Source: Rutidosis leptorrhynchoides
Lineage: Eukaryota; Streptophyta; Magnoliopsida; Asterales; Asteraceae
Reading direction: 5' to 3'
DNA length: 64,000 nt
Assembly: GCF_046630445.1 (NCBI RefSeq)
Contig: NC_092335.1
Coordinates: forward strand, 3,532,001-3,596,000
Below are positions 49,645 through 64,000 of this stretch, one piece after another. Both the position numbers and the translations under genes were made by a program. Under the pieces are notes generated by a model that was given only the letters and a program-made list of their open reading frames with translations, was not told the origin of the DNA and made no database searches. Positions within the stretch are counted from its first letter, which is position 1; each line of letters starts with the position of its first letter.

Positions 49645-50594
49645 ACAGTAAGTCATGCTGAGTTTCTAAATGGGACATGATGATTCACAGATTATAACGT
49701 CATCATGTGTCATGTTACACGACTCTTACATTCTATTTAATCTCTAAACATATCAAGACAATATTTTCTTGATGATTCGGTCTTTTCCGTGATCTTCTGG
49801 TAATTTGACAAATCAAGTTCGTGCCATTACGATTTCCTTCTTAGAACATTAACTATTTTCATTCCAAAATCCATACCTACGAATTCTGGACCATTATTCG
49901 CTTGACTCGTGGACGAGAAGAGAAAACGAAAGCATGAAGCTCCGAAATATAATGGAGAATATAAAGCTCGACAACAACACATAAATTACAAACCGTGCAT
50001 ATCAATACGTATTGCCACGTAAAGGCACGGGAAAAATTAATAACACTATAACCCCAAGATAATAGTAGAAGTAAATAAAATCCTCCGGTGGTAGATGAAA
50101 AAGAAGAATGACAGATACGAAGGTTAGGAGTATATCGAGAACCAGAACTGGATGGAGCATATTGATAAATGATTCAAAGTACGAATTAAAGGAGAAAGAA
50201 TAGAAGGTGTGAGTTGTAAGAAAACGAAGGGGGTGGATTTATAGTAAAATATCCGATAAAGCAATCAAAACAGATGATCGCATTTAAAGCGGATCCAAAA
50301 TTCCCTTAATTACCAAAGAATCAAATCTTATCACGAAGATTTTCTCCAAATCCCTTGAACTCCGGAAATCAACCATATCTACGTCAAAGGATATGACGAA
50401 ACATTATTTTCACATTTCACCCTTTTGTGATAACCTCACTTATACTCTTCGTGTAATCGAATTATTTTATCCATATTACTCAATGATGATAGAACTCTAA
50501 ATTCTAGCTCGTATTCGTCATGAAAATATTTTTATAGTTAACCATGACGACCTCAATCAAATTTCGGGACGAAATTTCTTTAACGGGTAGGTAC

Positions 50595-54525
<3,931 letters not shown>

Positions 54526-54530
54526 TTGAG

Positions 54531-55403
54531 GACCTTTTCGGAAAACCATACTTGCAAACTTATCTCGAATCAACTTAACTACTTTACAATGTGAGTTATA
54601 GCATCCCTTTTTACTTTAACTATTTGGGACTGAGAATGCATGCGTGTTTTATGTTTTACATACTAGGCACGAGTACTTAAACTTTATATATGTGTGGGTT
54701 ATACAACGGCATAAACATTCCCTTTAGCTCGGTAACGTTTAGTCCTTAGTTTTTGAACTGGTGAACGCGAATCTTAGATATGGATCCATAGGGTTTGCCA
54801 TCCCCACTCGGACTAGTCTTGCTAGCATTTAACGGGTGTTTAATACTTCGTAAACATACGCACTTGCCAAGTGTACTTTTAGGGGGTTATAAACGTTAAG
54901 TTAGTTACCGGGTGCCCACGGTTGAACATATACTTTATCATACTGATTTGGATTACTGATTTAAATTGCTGGTTGAAGCACTGAAATCTCGTGGCCTACA
55001 TTACATTACTGTTATACTTAAACTATATCTCACCAACATTCGTGTTGACGTTTTTAAGCATGTTTTTCTCAGGTGCTTAAGGTTTGCTTGCTTCCACTGT
55101 ACTAGTCATGCTTTGTAGAGACCCGCTGCGCTTATTAGAGATGTCACCGCATGAAACGTTTATTTTGCATTCAAACTTTGTTACTTTTGAAAAGATGTAA
55201 TTGTAACGACCTATGGGTCACATACTATTATCTATGCTTTCTCTTCTTAGAAGCATACTTTTGGTTATTAAACATTTGACGTTGGTTAAGACGTCATCCT
55301 TTTTATGAATGCAAACTTATTTTGAAACAACATATAGTGTTTGACCTTGTAATGATCCTGTCGTGGATGGTTCGTACATGTTGATTTAGTACGAGGCGTC
55401 ACA
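54531..55403 (+). repeat. E5 5' LTR, second part
   Basis: It resumes after E6 and ends GGCGTCACA. It contains the stem-loop CAACATTCGTGTTG (55034-55047) with a TTCG loop. Confidence 0.92.
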
Positions 55404-57019
55404 ACCTGTATCAGAGCATTGGTTGTAGGGAATTAGGTTGCATTAGTGAGTCTAAGACCGACCCAAGTAGGATTCACTAATAGGACTAATCTACAACTTG
55501 CTAGTTTACTTGTTTCTGCAGAACCTGCTGCATGCTACTGTGTTATACTACTGCATGCCACTGCTTACTTCTACTGCTGTATGAACTTACTGCATGCTAC
55601 TGTTTCCTTTTACTGCTATGTAAACTCGCTGTATGCTTTTGCTTACTCTCGCTACTGCATGCTACTATCTGCTTTTAACATGTTACCTTGGTATGATACT
55701 ACTACTATTGCCATGCTACGTGCTGCTGTAAACGATCTAGGCTACTGTAGTTGTTATGCCTGATTACGCGCTTGCTACATGTCTATTATTCGCTGTACCG
55801 ACGTGGAGAACTTATTATTCCCTATGTTTTCCTGAACTACTTTCCCACTCGTCTAACCCTAAGAACTAGTAGTATAATCCACCTGTTACTACTGCTCCAC
55901 CATTCCAGAGATCGAAACATTACTTCACGCAATCTAGAAGATTGCTCAGTTGACACATACCCTATACGCTTTCATGACCGTCACTTAACTCTTTCATTCT
56001 TCACCACTGCTCGACGATCTAACGACACTTCTAGACTTAGGTCCCTAACACTCCTAGACACTGGAGAAGTCGGGAAGGCATTCCCTTTAACAAGGTCATA
56101 GTGTCTTCTACTGATGCTCAGCCATACCCAAAGACTTGAGAGTCGCCTCGAGACATATCGTATCACTACTTGCTACGCGTACAACTCGACATGAGACCCA
56201 GATTGAATTTCTAGAAAGGAATCTAACGACGTTACTTGAACCCGAATATTTTGAAGAAATTTCGGGGCATTTAGGCATTGATGCATGACCTATGGAACTT
56301 ACGCACCCACATCGAGAAACCCTGAGATTAATTATGTAGATTTTATTTTGAGACAACACAGATAAAGCACCGTTAGATGAAATTGAGTAGAACTTGAAGT
56401 GATCACGTTACATTGACCATATGAAGTGATATTGGAATGAACGTACGATTTAGTACAATATAATGACGCCAGGCCAGCGTGATTATATTGAAGTAAATCA
56501 TGCAGAAGTTCCAATGTTACTACATGAGGAATATGAGGTGATCCAGGGAAAACTTTAGTAGGGATCACTTGAGCATACGCATTATAGTCTGTTAAAGGTA
56601 GGGAAGGAATAACCACGTAGCCTAGATACTATACTAGAAGGGCCTTGATTGCAGAATTGATAACCCAAAAATTTGTTATAGATATCGACACCCTGGACAT
56701 TTAAGGAAAAAGTTCTCAAATAGGAAAAACTTTGTACTGACTTGCGGTAGAGCAATCGTTATCTCAGTTATGGAAACTCGCATAGATCCTGATTTTAGTT
56801 AGGGTACGTTTCATCACAACGTTTTATTGTCTCAAGGTTGTTTAATACTGGAGCGATAGAAACCTTATATCTAAGAACCTTAGTGTTATGACTAATAAGC
56901 CAATAACAACCATGAGGGTTAAGTATTCTATAGGACAAGCAAATGGTAAGCTGAGAAAGATAGAGGAATAATTTAAGGTAGTACTTTAAGATTAACAGGT
57001 GGGTCATTTGGAGATGACC
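55404..57019 (+). other. E5 leader and degenerate 5' interior
   Basis: The primer site is at 55406-55417 and the donor-like ATTAGTGAGT follows at 55443. A run of imperfect repeats of ACTGCATGCTACTG-type sequence is at 55500-55700, and the palindromic-loop hairpin is at 56457-56489. No gag protein was recognised, though decayed coding sequence may be present. Confidence 0.55.
56457..56489 (+). other. Hairpin with palindromic loop, E5
   Basis: Outer arms AATATAAT/ATTATATT, one G-G mismatch, inner stem ACGC/GCGT and loop CAGGCCA with the GGCC palindrome. It lies about 1.05 kb after the primer site. Confidence 0.42.
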
Positions 57020-57509
57020 TCATATTAACCAAACTTAGAAGTTTTAATGTAGTAGTTGAAAAGGATTAGTTACCTACACACATGCATGTGTTATTTGAGA
57101 AGATTGATAAAATTTTCATGGCAGTATAATAAGATTGGTTGGAATGAACTTTAAGATTAACCTAACACCCATCAAATTGGGAAATTGGATGCAATAGTTG
57201 GGATGAACTTTAAGATTAACCTAATACTCATCAAGTTAGGAAGCTTTGATGAAATAGTTGGAACGAACTGACTTTCAAGGATGAAAGCGAAGGATATTGA
57301 TAGTGAGAAAATTTTTCTTATACCGCGCGAGAATGGCAAGCCAAAAATCCATCTGGGTTATTGTTGACCGCTTCACCAAACCTGCTCACTTTCTACCTAT
57401 AAGAGAAACCGATACAATGGACAAACTCACACAACGATACATAAAGGAAATTTTATCACGTCACTTCAGCGATGGCTACCCAAGAATCTTATTTGATATT
57501 AATTCTTAA
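57020..57509 (+). pseudogene. E5 protease and integrase remnants
   Basis: At 57030-57075 a decayed version of the protease segment SFxVxxxxDxL is followed by two ~60-bp tandem units (57134-57273). The second unit reads FKINLILIKLGSFDEIVG, the end of the aspartic-protease domain. From 57340 to 57470 the integrase core start is clear: [26 protein letters not shown] and IKEILSRH. RT and RNase H are absent between them, so a large deletion joins the two. The product would have been polyprotein; this is dead. Confidence 0.75.
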
Positions 57510-59700
57510 GCGACTCTAAACCCTCACTTATTCCGAGAGATCCCTTATTCGATGATAACCACACCATCATCCTTCTTACTTCGATATTAGTCATAACAGC
57601 TCGAATTTTTTTTTTCTCAATGGGTGGTTAATTCTCATCCTCATGCTCTTCCATTCGTATCTCACTTATAAGCAACAGCTTCACACTTAAGCATTTTTGG
57701 TCAAAGGACTTATGCCCTACTAATAGTTGTCAATCACATTTAAATTCAATGGTTTTTATTACCTCAAATATCACTCAAAATTTTCAAAAATCTTTTACTC
57801 AATCCTTATCAACCTTTTCCAACTTGTAACCTCCGAACTATGAAAATTTTGTCTGCCAAAAAAAAAAAAAAATTCTTACACACATTATTTTACTGTGCTA
57901 TCCTCTCAAAGCTTTATAAAAATAAATTTATTTTGTTCGCCATTCGTGCAAATTTTTGAAATCGTATATGTTATGTAAAATAAAGTAAATGATTACTTAT
58001 TTTTGACAAATACATGTAGAATTTTACTTTCACTCTTACAAATCAAATCTTTTGTTCAAAATATATTTTACTTTGAATGGTACGGGTTGTACATAACCCT
58101 AGTTTACTAGAACTTCATTTCTTTCCATACATTGTCACCTTAAACAATTTCTATAAAAAATTTCGTTGCTTGCTATATAAAATTCTTCATTGCTCATTCG
58201 TACCCAAGTCATCGTGTAGACTTTACAACTGTCGAAATCGAGAGATTCATGTGTGTATGTGTTGAAGACACTTCTACCACGTCATTCAGAGCCTTTGGGC
58301 ATCCACTGACACTTAAACCATTTAAAAATCATTGCATTACCCCAACGATCTTATTTGCCAAGCCTGTTGGAACAATGCTCTTTCTTACATAACTCTAAGT
58401 CCTGACTTATTCCAGGGGATTCTCATTTAGTGGTATTAATACCATCATTATTCCGACTTTAATACTAGTCATAACCTGTTTGGTACTTTGCAAATTCAAG
58501 AAGCAACTAACTTCTCATCCTCGTGCTCTATCCTTCGTACCTCACTTTTAGCAACGGCTTCGCACGTAAATATTTTTGGCCCAACGACTTGTGTCCAGAT
58601 AATTACCAAAACTACATTTATGTCATTAGTTTTCATAACCTAGTAACTGGTCACCGGTGATTCAAAGCTTTTCCACTCAATCTTTTTCAACTCGTAACCT
58701 TTGAAATACGAAAACTATGTTTATCAAAATTTTTACACGTTGTTTATTTGTGCGGTCCTCACAAGATTTACAGACAATGAAAGTACTAAAAACTTTTCTG
58801 TCACCTATACGATTTATAAAATCATATATGTATAAATTTATGCTTACTTATTTTGATACTAAGTTATATCTTCAAATTATTTAAAAACCGCTCCTTTACC
58901 GAGTTATTCAACTTAAGTCAAATAGTTTTGTGCAAAATGGTACACGTTGTACCTACTTCTAAATTTACTAGGAACTTCGTTCCATTTATGTTGTCACAAC
59001 AAACGTTTAAAGGTTTTGTTTTTCAAAACTCCCTTAGTTGATTTTATTAAAGGTTTTCGTATTAAGACTACACCATGTAGGGATCACACTTCTTCTCGCC
59101 CTCCGATAGGGATGAATCTTACTATTAGGATCTTTGTTAAAAACTCTTGAGCCACTTGGATAGCAGTTTTATAAAATTTGTTAGAAAATCTTTGCACCCA
59201 TAAAATGTTCTTTTTAAAGTTAGACATGATAAAAACGCGGGCTGTCAAATCAGTTTTCCAGAGTACACTCAATGGTCACCCCATGGTAGGAATGGCACTA
59301 GGTGAGTTCCTACTCTCAAAATTTTACGGCTAAACGCAACACCCTCGTAAACATCATCTCTATGAATCAGTATGTTGAGATACAAGAATCATTTTGGAGA
59401 TTCTTTTCACTCGGAGTAAATCATTCTTTAGGACCAAGAGTTCACATATCTTCTCATCCGCTCGTCCCCTTAAGTACACAGATAAATTCAGAACGAACCA
59501 CTCGAAGAGTTCACTCTCACGCCTTTCGTGCGACTTTATTTTGAAAATGTAATATAAGATACTTTGAGAACCTATGAATCTCGTTATCCCTTTTCGGAAG
59601 AGACTGCTTAAAACATTTACGGCACTGATGTGGATACTCTATATATTTCTCCCTTTGTTGGTTGCAACTATCCGTTGTCCTAGTTAATGTTAACCCTAAC
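57510..59700 (+). repeat. E5 non-coding tandem module, about 880-bp period
   Basis: Two diverged copies, about 57510-58389 and 58390-59270, share several segments in the same order (for example TAGTCATAAC near 57590 and 58470, AGCAACRGCTTC near 57672 and 58552, and a GTAC...GTTGTAC segment near 58080 and 58938). The module also matches E3 in reverse at about 28000-29300. The tail (59271-59700) matches E3 near 28010-28090 (GTTGCAACTAT). No protein was recognised. Confidence 0.65.
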
Positions 59701-60409
59701 TTCAACATGTAACTGAAAGGAAGAAGTTACATTACAGAACTGTGCTTTTATTTCATCTAAGGATAAGTTCACTATGGTAAACTAGGTGATGTCCTTCATT
59801 GTTCATTCAGACCGTCCTGAAGACACTATAAATAATTATGGCTTGCAAGTCCGGTTGGTCACTTTCAGCTAAGATTTCGATTCACTTACTCAAATGAAAC
59901 ATTCTTAAATATCGAGTTCCTATGCCTATGGCCTCCTTCCGAAATCAAGGGGCTAGTAAAATCCGTGGTTAACACTATCCAGACATCAAAACGCATGGTT
60001 GTGATCACCATGTTTTCCATCCCACCTGTCAGCTTTATATTACGACATAAGCGCTCGATGTTTTAGATGAGCTTAGAATCATTCATGATGCATTTCACGT
60101 ATCCAACTTATCGAAGATGCCTGTAAGGCTAAACACACCATCTTTCCTTTTGTGGATATAAATTCAGATGACATACTCATGTTAATCGGAAACGGAATCA
60201 ATTTGTTGATCTCTTAGGACAAGAGACTTAATTAACGGCAGATGCCTATTGTTACTTTCATACGCCGAAGTACCTTTCAAGGTAAATAACTCACTTCTGA
60301 GCCTACAAGTCTCACAGAACTTTGACACACTCCTTCTTATTCGAATACGGTACTATTGTTGGTCACTCCTCAAAATTTCGGGACGAAATTTTCTTTAACA
60401 GGTGGGTAA
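59701..60409 (+). pseudogene. E5 integrase C-terminal scrap and PPT
   Basis: At 60072-60119 LRIIHDAFHVSNLSKM matches the [12 protein letters not shown] segment near the integrase C-terminus of E1 and E2. The rest is too decayed to read. The palindrome AAATTTCGGGACGAAATTT (60373-60391) and TTTAACAGGTGGGTAA precede the 3' LTR. Confidence 0.6.
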
Positions 60410-63400
60410 TGTAACGACCCTGGTTTTTCCATCTTTTATTAATAATATTTATTATTAATGCTTGCGTGTTAATGAATGTATTTTATTACATTTACCTATT
60501 ACCATACATGACTTTTAAATGCCCGACACGTCTTTGTGACACACGAACTTTTCACGAATAATATTTAGAATATTATTTGCATTCATGATTAAATTTTATT
60601 AATCATTTTAATTAACTAAGACTACTAGTTAATTACTTGGGCTTTTATTTGGATTATTACTTATTTGGACTTGGGCTTGTGTTAATATACTTAGAAGCCC
60701 ACCCTACTTATCTTAATGGACTAATTAGCCCAACATTATGTTAATGATGCTTTAAGGCTTAACTAAGATTAATTAAGTGAAAGAAATCTAGTTACTTACA
60801 CATTTACACCTTGTTCCAATACCAATTTGATTTTTTACCATTTTTGAGCTAAATACATGAAAGAAACTAGTGGGCAATTTCCCCTTTTGGCACACCTCTA
60901 GGCTGTTGGCCTTTATGTGGATAAAGGGAGGATTCAATTTTTTTTTTTTTTTTTGATTACTTATTCACTAGTATCTTTTCACTTTCACACACACTTCATT
61001 TCATACTTCCATTCCTCTCACATTTTCTCTCTAATATTGTAAGTAACAAGAACCATTTCTCCTTCTTTCTTTTCTTGGAAAACCGTAGCCTAGCACATCA
61101 TCATCATCATTTACTTGCTCTTGTTGTTGCTTAAATTACTTGTAGTTGTTTATTATTGTTAAGAATCAAACTTTCTAGTTTGTTCTTCATATCATCTTGT
61201 TCATACAAGAACATACAAGAACCTAAACTTTCTAGTTATGGTTCTACACCTAAAGTTTTAAAAGATTTAAAGTTCATGAGTTTATAATCATACTTGAGTT
61301 CATGTGTAAACTTAAGGTTTACTTTCTTAAAGATCAAAGCCTTGGCTTGAATCTTTAAATGTATGAAAAACCATGCACTTATTAACTTGTAGATTAGTTT
61401 ATTTCTTCATTTCTTGTACTATTGAATTCGTGATTTTGGTTAAATGGTCAAGTATTACAAGTTAATCTTGATCTCATACTTCTTGAAACTAAAGTTAACT
61501 TTATAAGTTCAAGAACATGGAAGTATAACTTTCTAGTTATAACTTCATATACTTATGAAAGATCTAAGTTTCTATAGCTTATGGTCTTCTAATTTTGTTA
61601 TAAACAAGAGCTTGTAAGCTTACATACACTTTACTAGATGAAAATCTAAGTTTCATAACTTATGGTCTCATTTAAGGTAAAGATTCAAGTGTTATAACTT
61701 AGGATCTAACTTAAGAACTTTAGATCTAGACTTTTGGGTCTAGGATCTTCAAGATCAAACTAAGAACTATGATCTACAACTTAAGATCTTGATTATTTAG
61801 TTTACTTTCAAGTTTGTTATTCAATATTACTTTTATAATTCATGTATGAGTCAAATCTAAGATCTTGATGCAACTTTGGTTCATCAAACTACATACAACT
61901 CTTAAGTGAGTTGTGCTACGTGTATTAGACTTACACAAGTGTTATGATGGACAAAACTTGGTAAAGATGATGCAAACCCATCAACGAGTTGTACACTTGA
62001 AGCTACAAGCATCAAGGATGAGAACCGTGATGAGCATCAAGTACCAAGAACCCACCGGAGCACTTTAACTACTATTTTCTGAAACTGATCAGTCCATCTG
62101 GGCTACTGTAAAGTTTATTTTCAGTTTTCTCAGTTCGTGTAGATGACTTTTCATTTAAGACTCGTCTTAATCCGAGTTACGGTTTAGGATCTATGGCCCT
62201 CCGAACGTCACTATGTCCTTTAACGTTGTGCTGAAAATTCTGACCTACTCGCACTTAAACCGTCGCCACAGTCAAGCCAAGACGAGTTTGGTTCTGAAAT
62301 TTTTATAGAAACTAAAGAACTCATATACGGAGCCATGGCCACTGGTTTCACCTTATTTCAGTTTTTATAGAGGCCGTGGTGACTGACCGAAGTCAGCCTT
62401 TGTTTTAAACTCTTTTCTAGAATAAAACTTACTTCATACTTTTTGTTTAATGATGAATGATGATGATACTTAAGACCTAATTTACATACTTTTAAACCTA
62501 TTGGGACGATTTACTGACTTAGTAACTTTTGACTTGGGTTGAGGACCTTTTCGGACAACCATACTTGCAAACTTATCTCGAATCAACTTAACTACTTTAC
62601 ACTGTGAGTTATAACATCCCTTTTTACTTTAACTATTTTGGGACTGAGAATGCATGCGTGTTTTACATTTTACATACTAGGCACGAGTACTTAAACTTTA
62701 TATATGTGTGGGTTATACAACGGCATAAACATTCCCTTTAGCTCGGTAACGTTTAGTCATTGGTTTTTGAACCGGTGAACGCGAATCTTAGATATGGATC
62801 CATAGGGTTTGACATCCCCACTTGGGCTAGTCGCGCTAGCATTTAACGGGTGTTTAATACTTCGTAAACATACGCACTTGCCAAGTGTACTTTTACTGGG
62901 TTATAAACGTTAAGTTAGTTACCGGGTGCCCACGGTTGAACATATACTTTATCATACTGATTTGGATTACTGATTTAAATTGCTGGTTGAAGCACTGAAA
63001 TCTCGTGGCCTACATTACATTACTGTTATACTTAAACTATAGCTCACCAACATTCGTGTTGACGTTTTTAAGCATGTTTTTCTCAGGTGCTTAAGGTTTG
63101 CTTGCTTCCGCTGTACTAGTCATGCTTTGTAGACACCCGCTGCGCTTATTAGAGATGTCACCGCATGAAACATTTATTTTGCATTCAAACTTTGTTACTT
63201 TTGAAAAGATGTAATTGTAATGACCTATGGGTCACATACTATTATCTATGCTTGTTATTCGTAGAAGCATACTTTTGGTTTTTAAACATTTGACGTTGGT
63301 TAATACGTCATCCTTTTTATGAATGCAAACTTATTTTGAAACAGCATATAGTGTTTGACCTTGTAATGATCCTGTCGTTGATGGTCCGTACATGTTGATT

Positions 63401-63417
63401 TAGTACGGGGCATCACA
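60410..63417 (+). repeat. E5 3' LTR
   Basis: 3008 bp starting TGTAACGACCCTGG and ending GGCATCACA; stem-loop CAACATTCGTGTTG at 63048-63061. It matches the rejoined 5' LTR along its length, with scattered substitutions of a few percent. Confidence 0.93.
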
Positions 63418-64000
63418 GGCTGTATCTCCGAGGTTAGACTGGGAGTAGGTGAAGATAAGGGAAAGGATCGAGAGAATAAGCTTGGTGGAGGATCGAGAAA
63501 GTCATATGATGGGGGCTGAGTGGGTGTCATGGAACCAAACGGAAAGGAAGTCTCATCAAAGGTCACGTGACGGGAGAGAATGATTTTGTTGGTGGTGAGG
63601 TCCAAACAGTGATAACCCCGATGGTTGGAGGGGTACCCAAGAAAGATGCAGGGAGTGGAGTGAGGTGCGAGTTTGTGAGCGGTTGTTGAGTGAGGGTAGC
63701 AAAGGCAGCCAAAGACACAAAGGGTGGTGTAGTCAGTTTTTTGTTGATATAGGCGGTAGTGAGGTATTTTGTGATTAATAGCAGAGGAAGGAAGAATATT
63801 GAGAAGATATGCTGCCATGTGGAGAGCTTCCACCCAGTAAATTGGCGGGAGATGAGCTTGAAAGAGGAGAGTGCGAATTAAATTGTTAATGGTGCGGAGC
63901 ATGCGTTCGGACTTTCCGTTTTGCTGAGAAATGTGGGGGCAGGAGAATCGGAATTGAATACCATTAGTCTGAAGAAGTCGATGAAAAGCAGTGTTATCGA
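63418..64000 (-). pseudogene. E4 copia integrase, C-terminal part
   Basis: Read on the - strand from the window end: FHRLLQTNGIQFRFSCPHISQQNGKSERMLRTINNLIRTLLF holds the catalytic Glu (GKSER) of the integrase core. The copia-typical YWVEALHMAAYLLNILPSSAI and VFGCLCYPHSTTAHKLAPHSTPCIFLGYPSNHRGYHCLDLTTNKI follow, and then a Pro/Ser-rich linker cut by E5 at 63417. The first two catalytic Asp residues lie beyond the window. The visible part is open, but the gene is split from its RT by 23 kb. Confidence 0.9.

Larger units (their letters stand above)
47046..50594 (+). other. E6 non-coding interior with repeats and PPT
   Basis: No gene was recognised. Notable parts: PPT-like hairpin CGGGTAGGTAATACCCG (47331-47347); an LTR-like block (about 47785-48035) related to the E1 LTR near 33825-33990; a 47-bp tandem duplication (48049-48139); two diverged copies of a roughly 310-bp unit (about 48895-49200 and 49205-49515); the palindromic-loop hairpin (49612-49644); and the PPT with palindrome (50559-50594). 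Confidence 0.7.

Noticed and set aside
55446..56101. Two overlapping frames in the E5 leader as genes
   Set aside because: The first is built on degenerate CTGCATGCTACTG repeats; the second has no recognisable domain or conserved copy here.

Overview
This is a repeat-filled stretch of a plant nuclear genome. Nearly all of it is LTR retrotransposons nested inside one another. The tRNA-iMet primer sites, Ty3/gypsy chromovirus (Tekay/Del-like) polyproteins, a Ty1/copia pol and a Mutator-like element with 9-bp target duplications all point to a flowering plant. A eudicot, possibly Asteraceae, is my guess from general resemblance only. No intact ordinary host gene was found.

Layout. E1 (1-35053, + strand) is a dead Ty3/gypsy element. 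Two elements have landed in it: E2 (3240-16316, - strand, in the E1 gag gene, 5-bp duplication GAAAT) and E3 (21964-33483, - strand, in the E1 3' LTR, duplication GAAAG). A gene-poor stretch (35054-38260) follows. It holds a broken remnant of a spliced gene and a 1.3-kb MULE-type element, M1 (36925-38227, 9-bp duplication TAAATGAAA). From 38261 to the window end is a Ty1/copia element, E4 (- strand). E4 is split by E5 (40203-63417, + strand, duplication GGCTG), and the 5' LTR of E5 is split by E6 (42340-54525, + strand, duplication TTGAG). Insertion order is therefore E1, then E2 and E3; and E4, then E5, then E6.

E2 is structurally complete and looks very young. Its two 3253-bp LTRs show only about three differences by eye, and it has one uninterrupted gag-pol frame of about 1515 residues ending in a chromodomain. 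Between primer-binding site and gag, both E1 and E2 carry two additional ORFs: a strongly acidic protein of about 200 residues with a SUMO-interaction-like motif, and a protein of about 230 residues with an N-terminal F-box. I consider this the most interesting system in the window: a chromovirus-like retrotransposon that appears to encode its own candidate ubiquitin-ligase adaptor plus an acidic partner. These ORFs may be expressed from spliced RNAs, since a GTRAGT donor-like site follows the primer site in five elements and acceptor-like sites precede both ORFs.

E3, E5 and E6 are defective. E3 keeps only the RT-to-chromodomain part of pol, with stops. E5 has only scraps of protease and integrase plus an ~880-bp tandem module that it shares with E3. 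E6 has almost no coding capacity. Several short elements are nevertheless conserved across families: a stem-loop in the 3' half of the LTR whose stem co-varies, a palindrome next to the PPT, an internal copy of the PPT-flanking motif, and a hairpin with a palindromic loop in E3, E5 and E6. These are candidates for cis-acting RNA or DNA signals.
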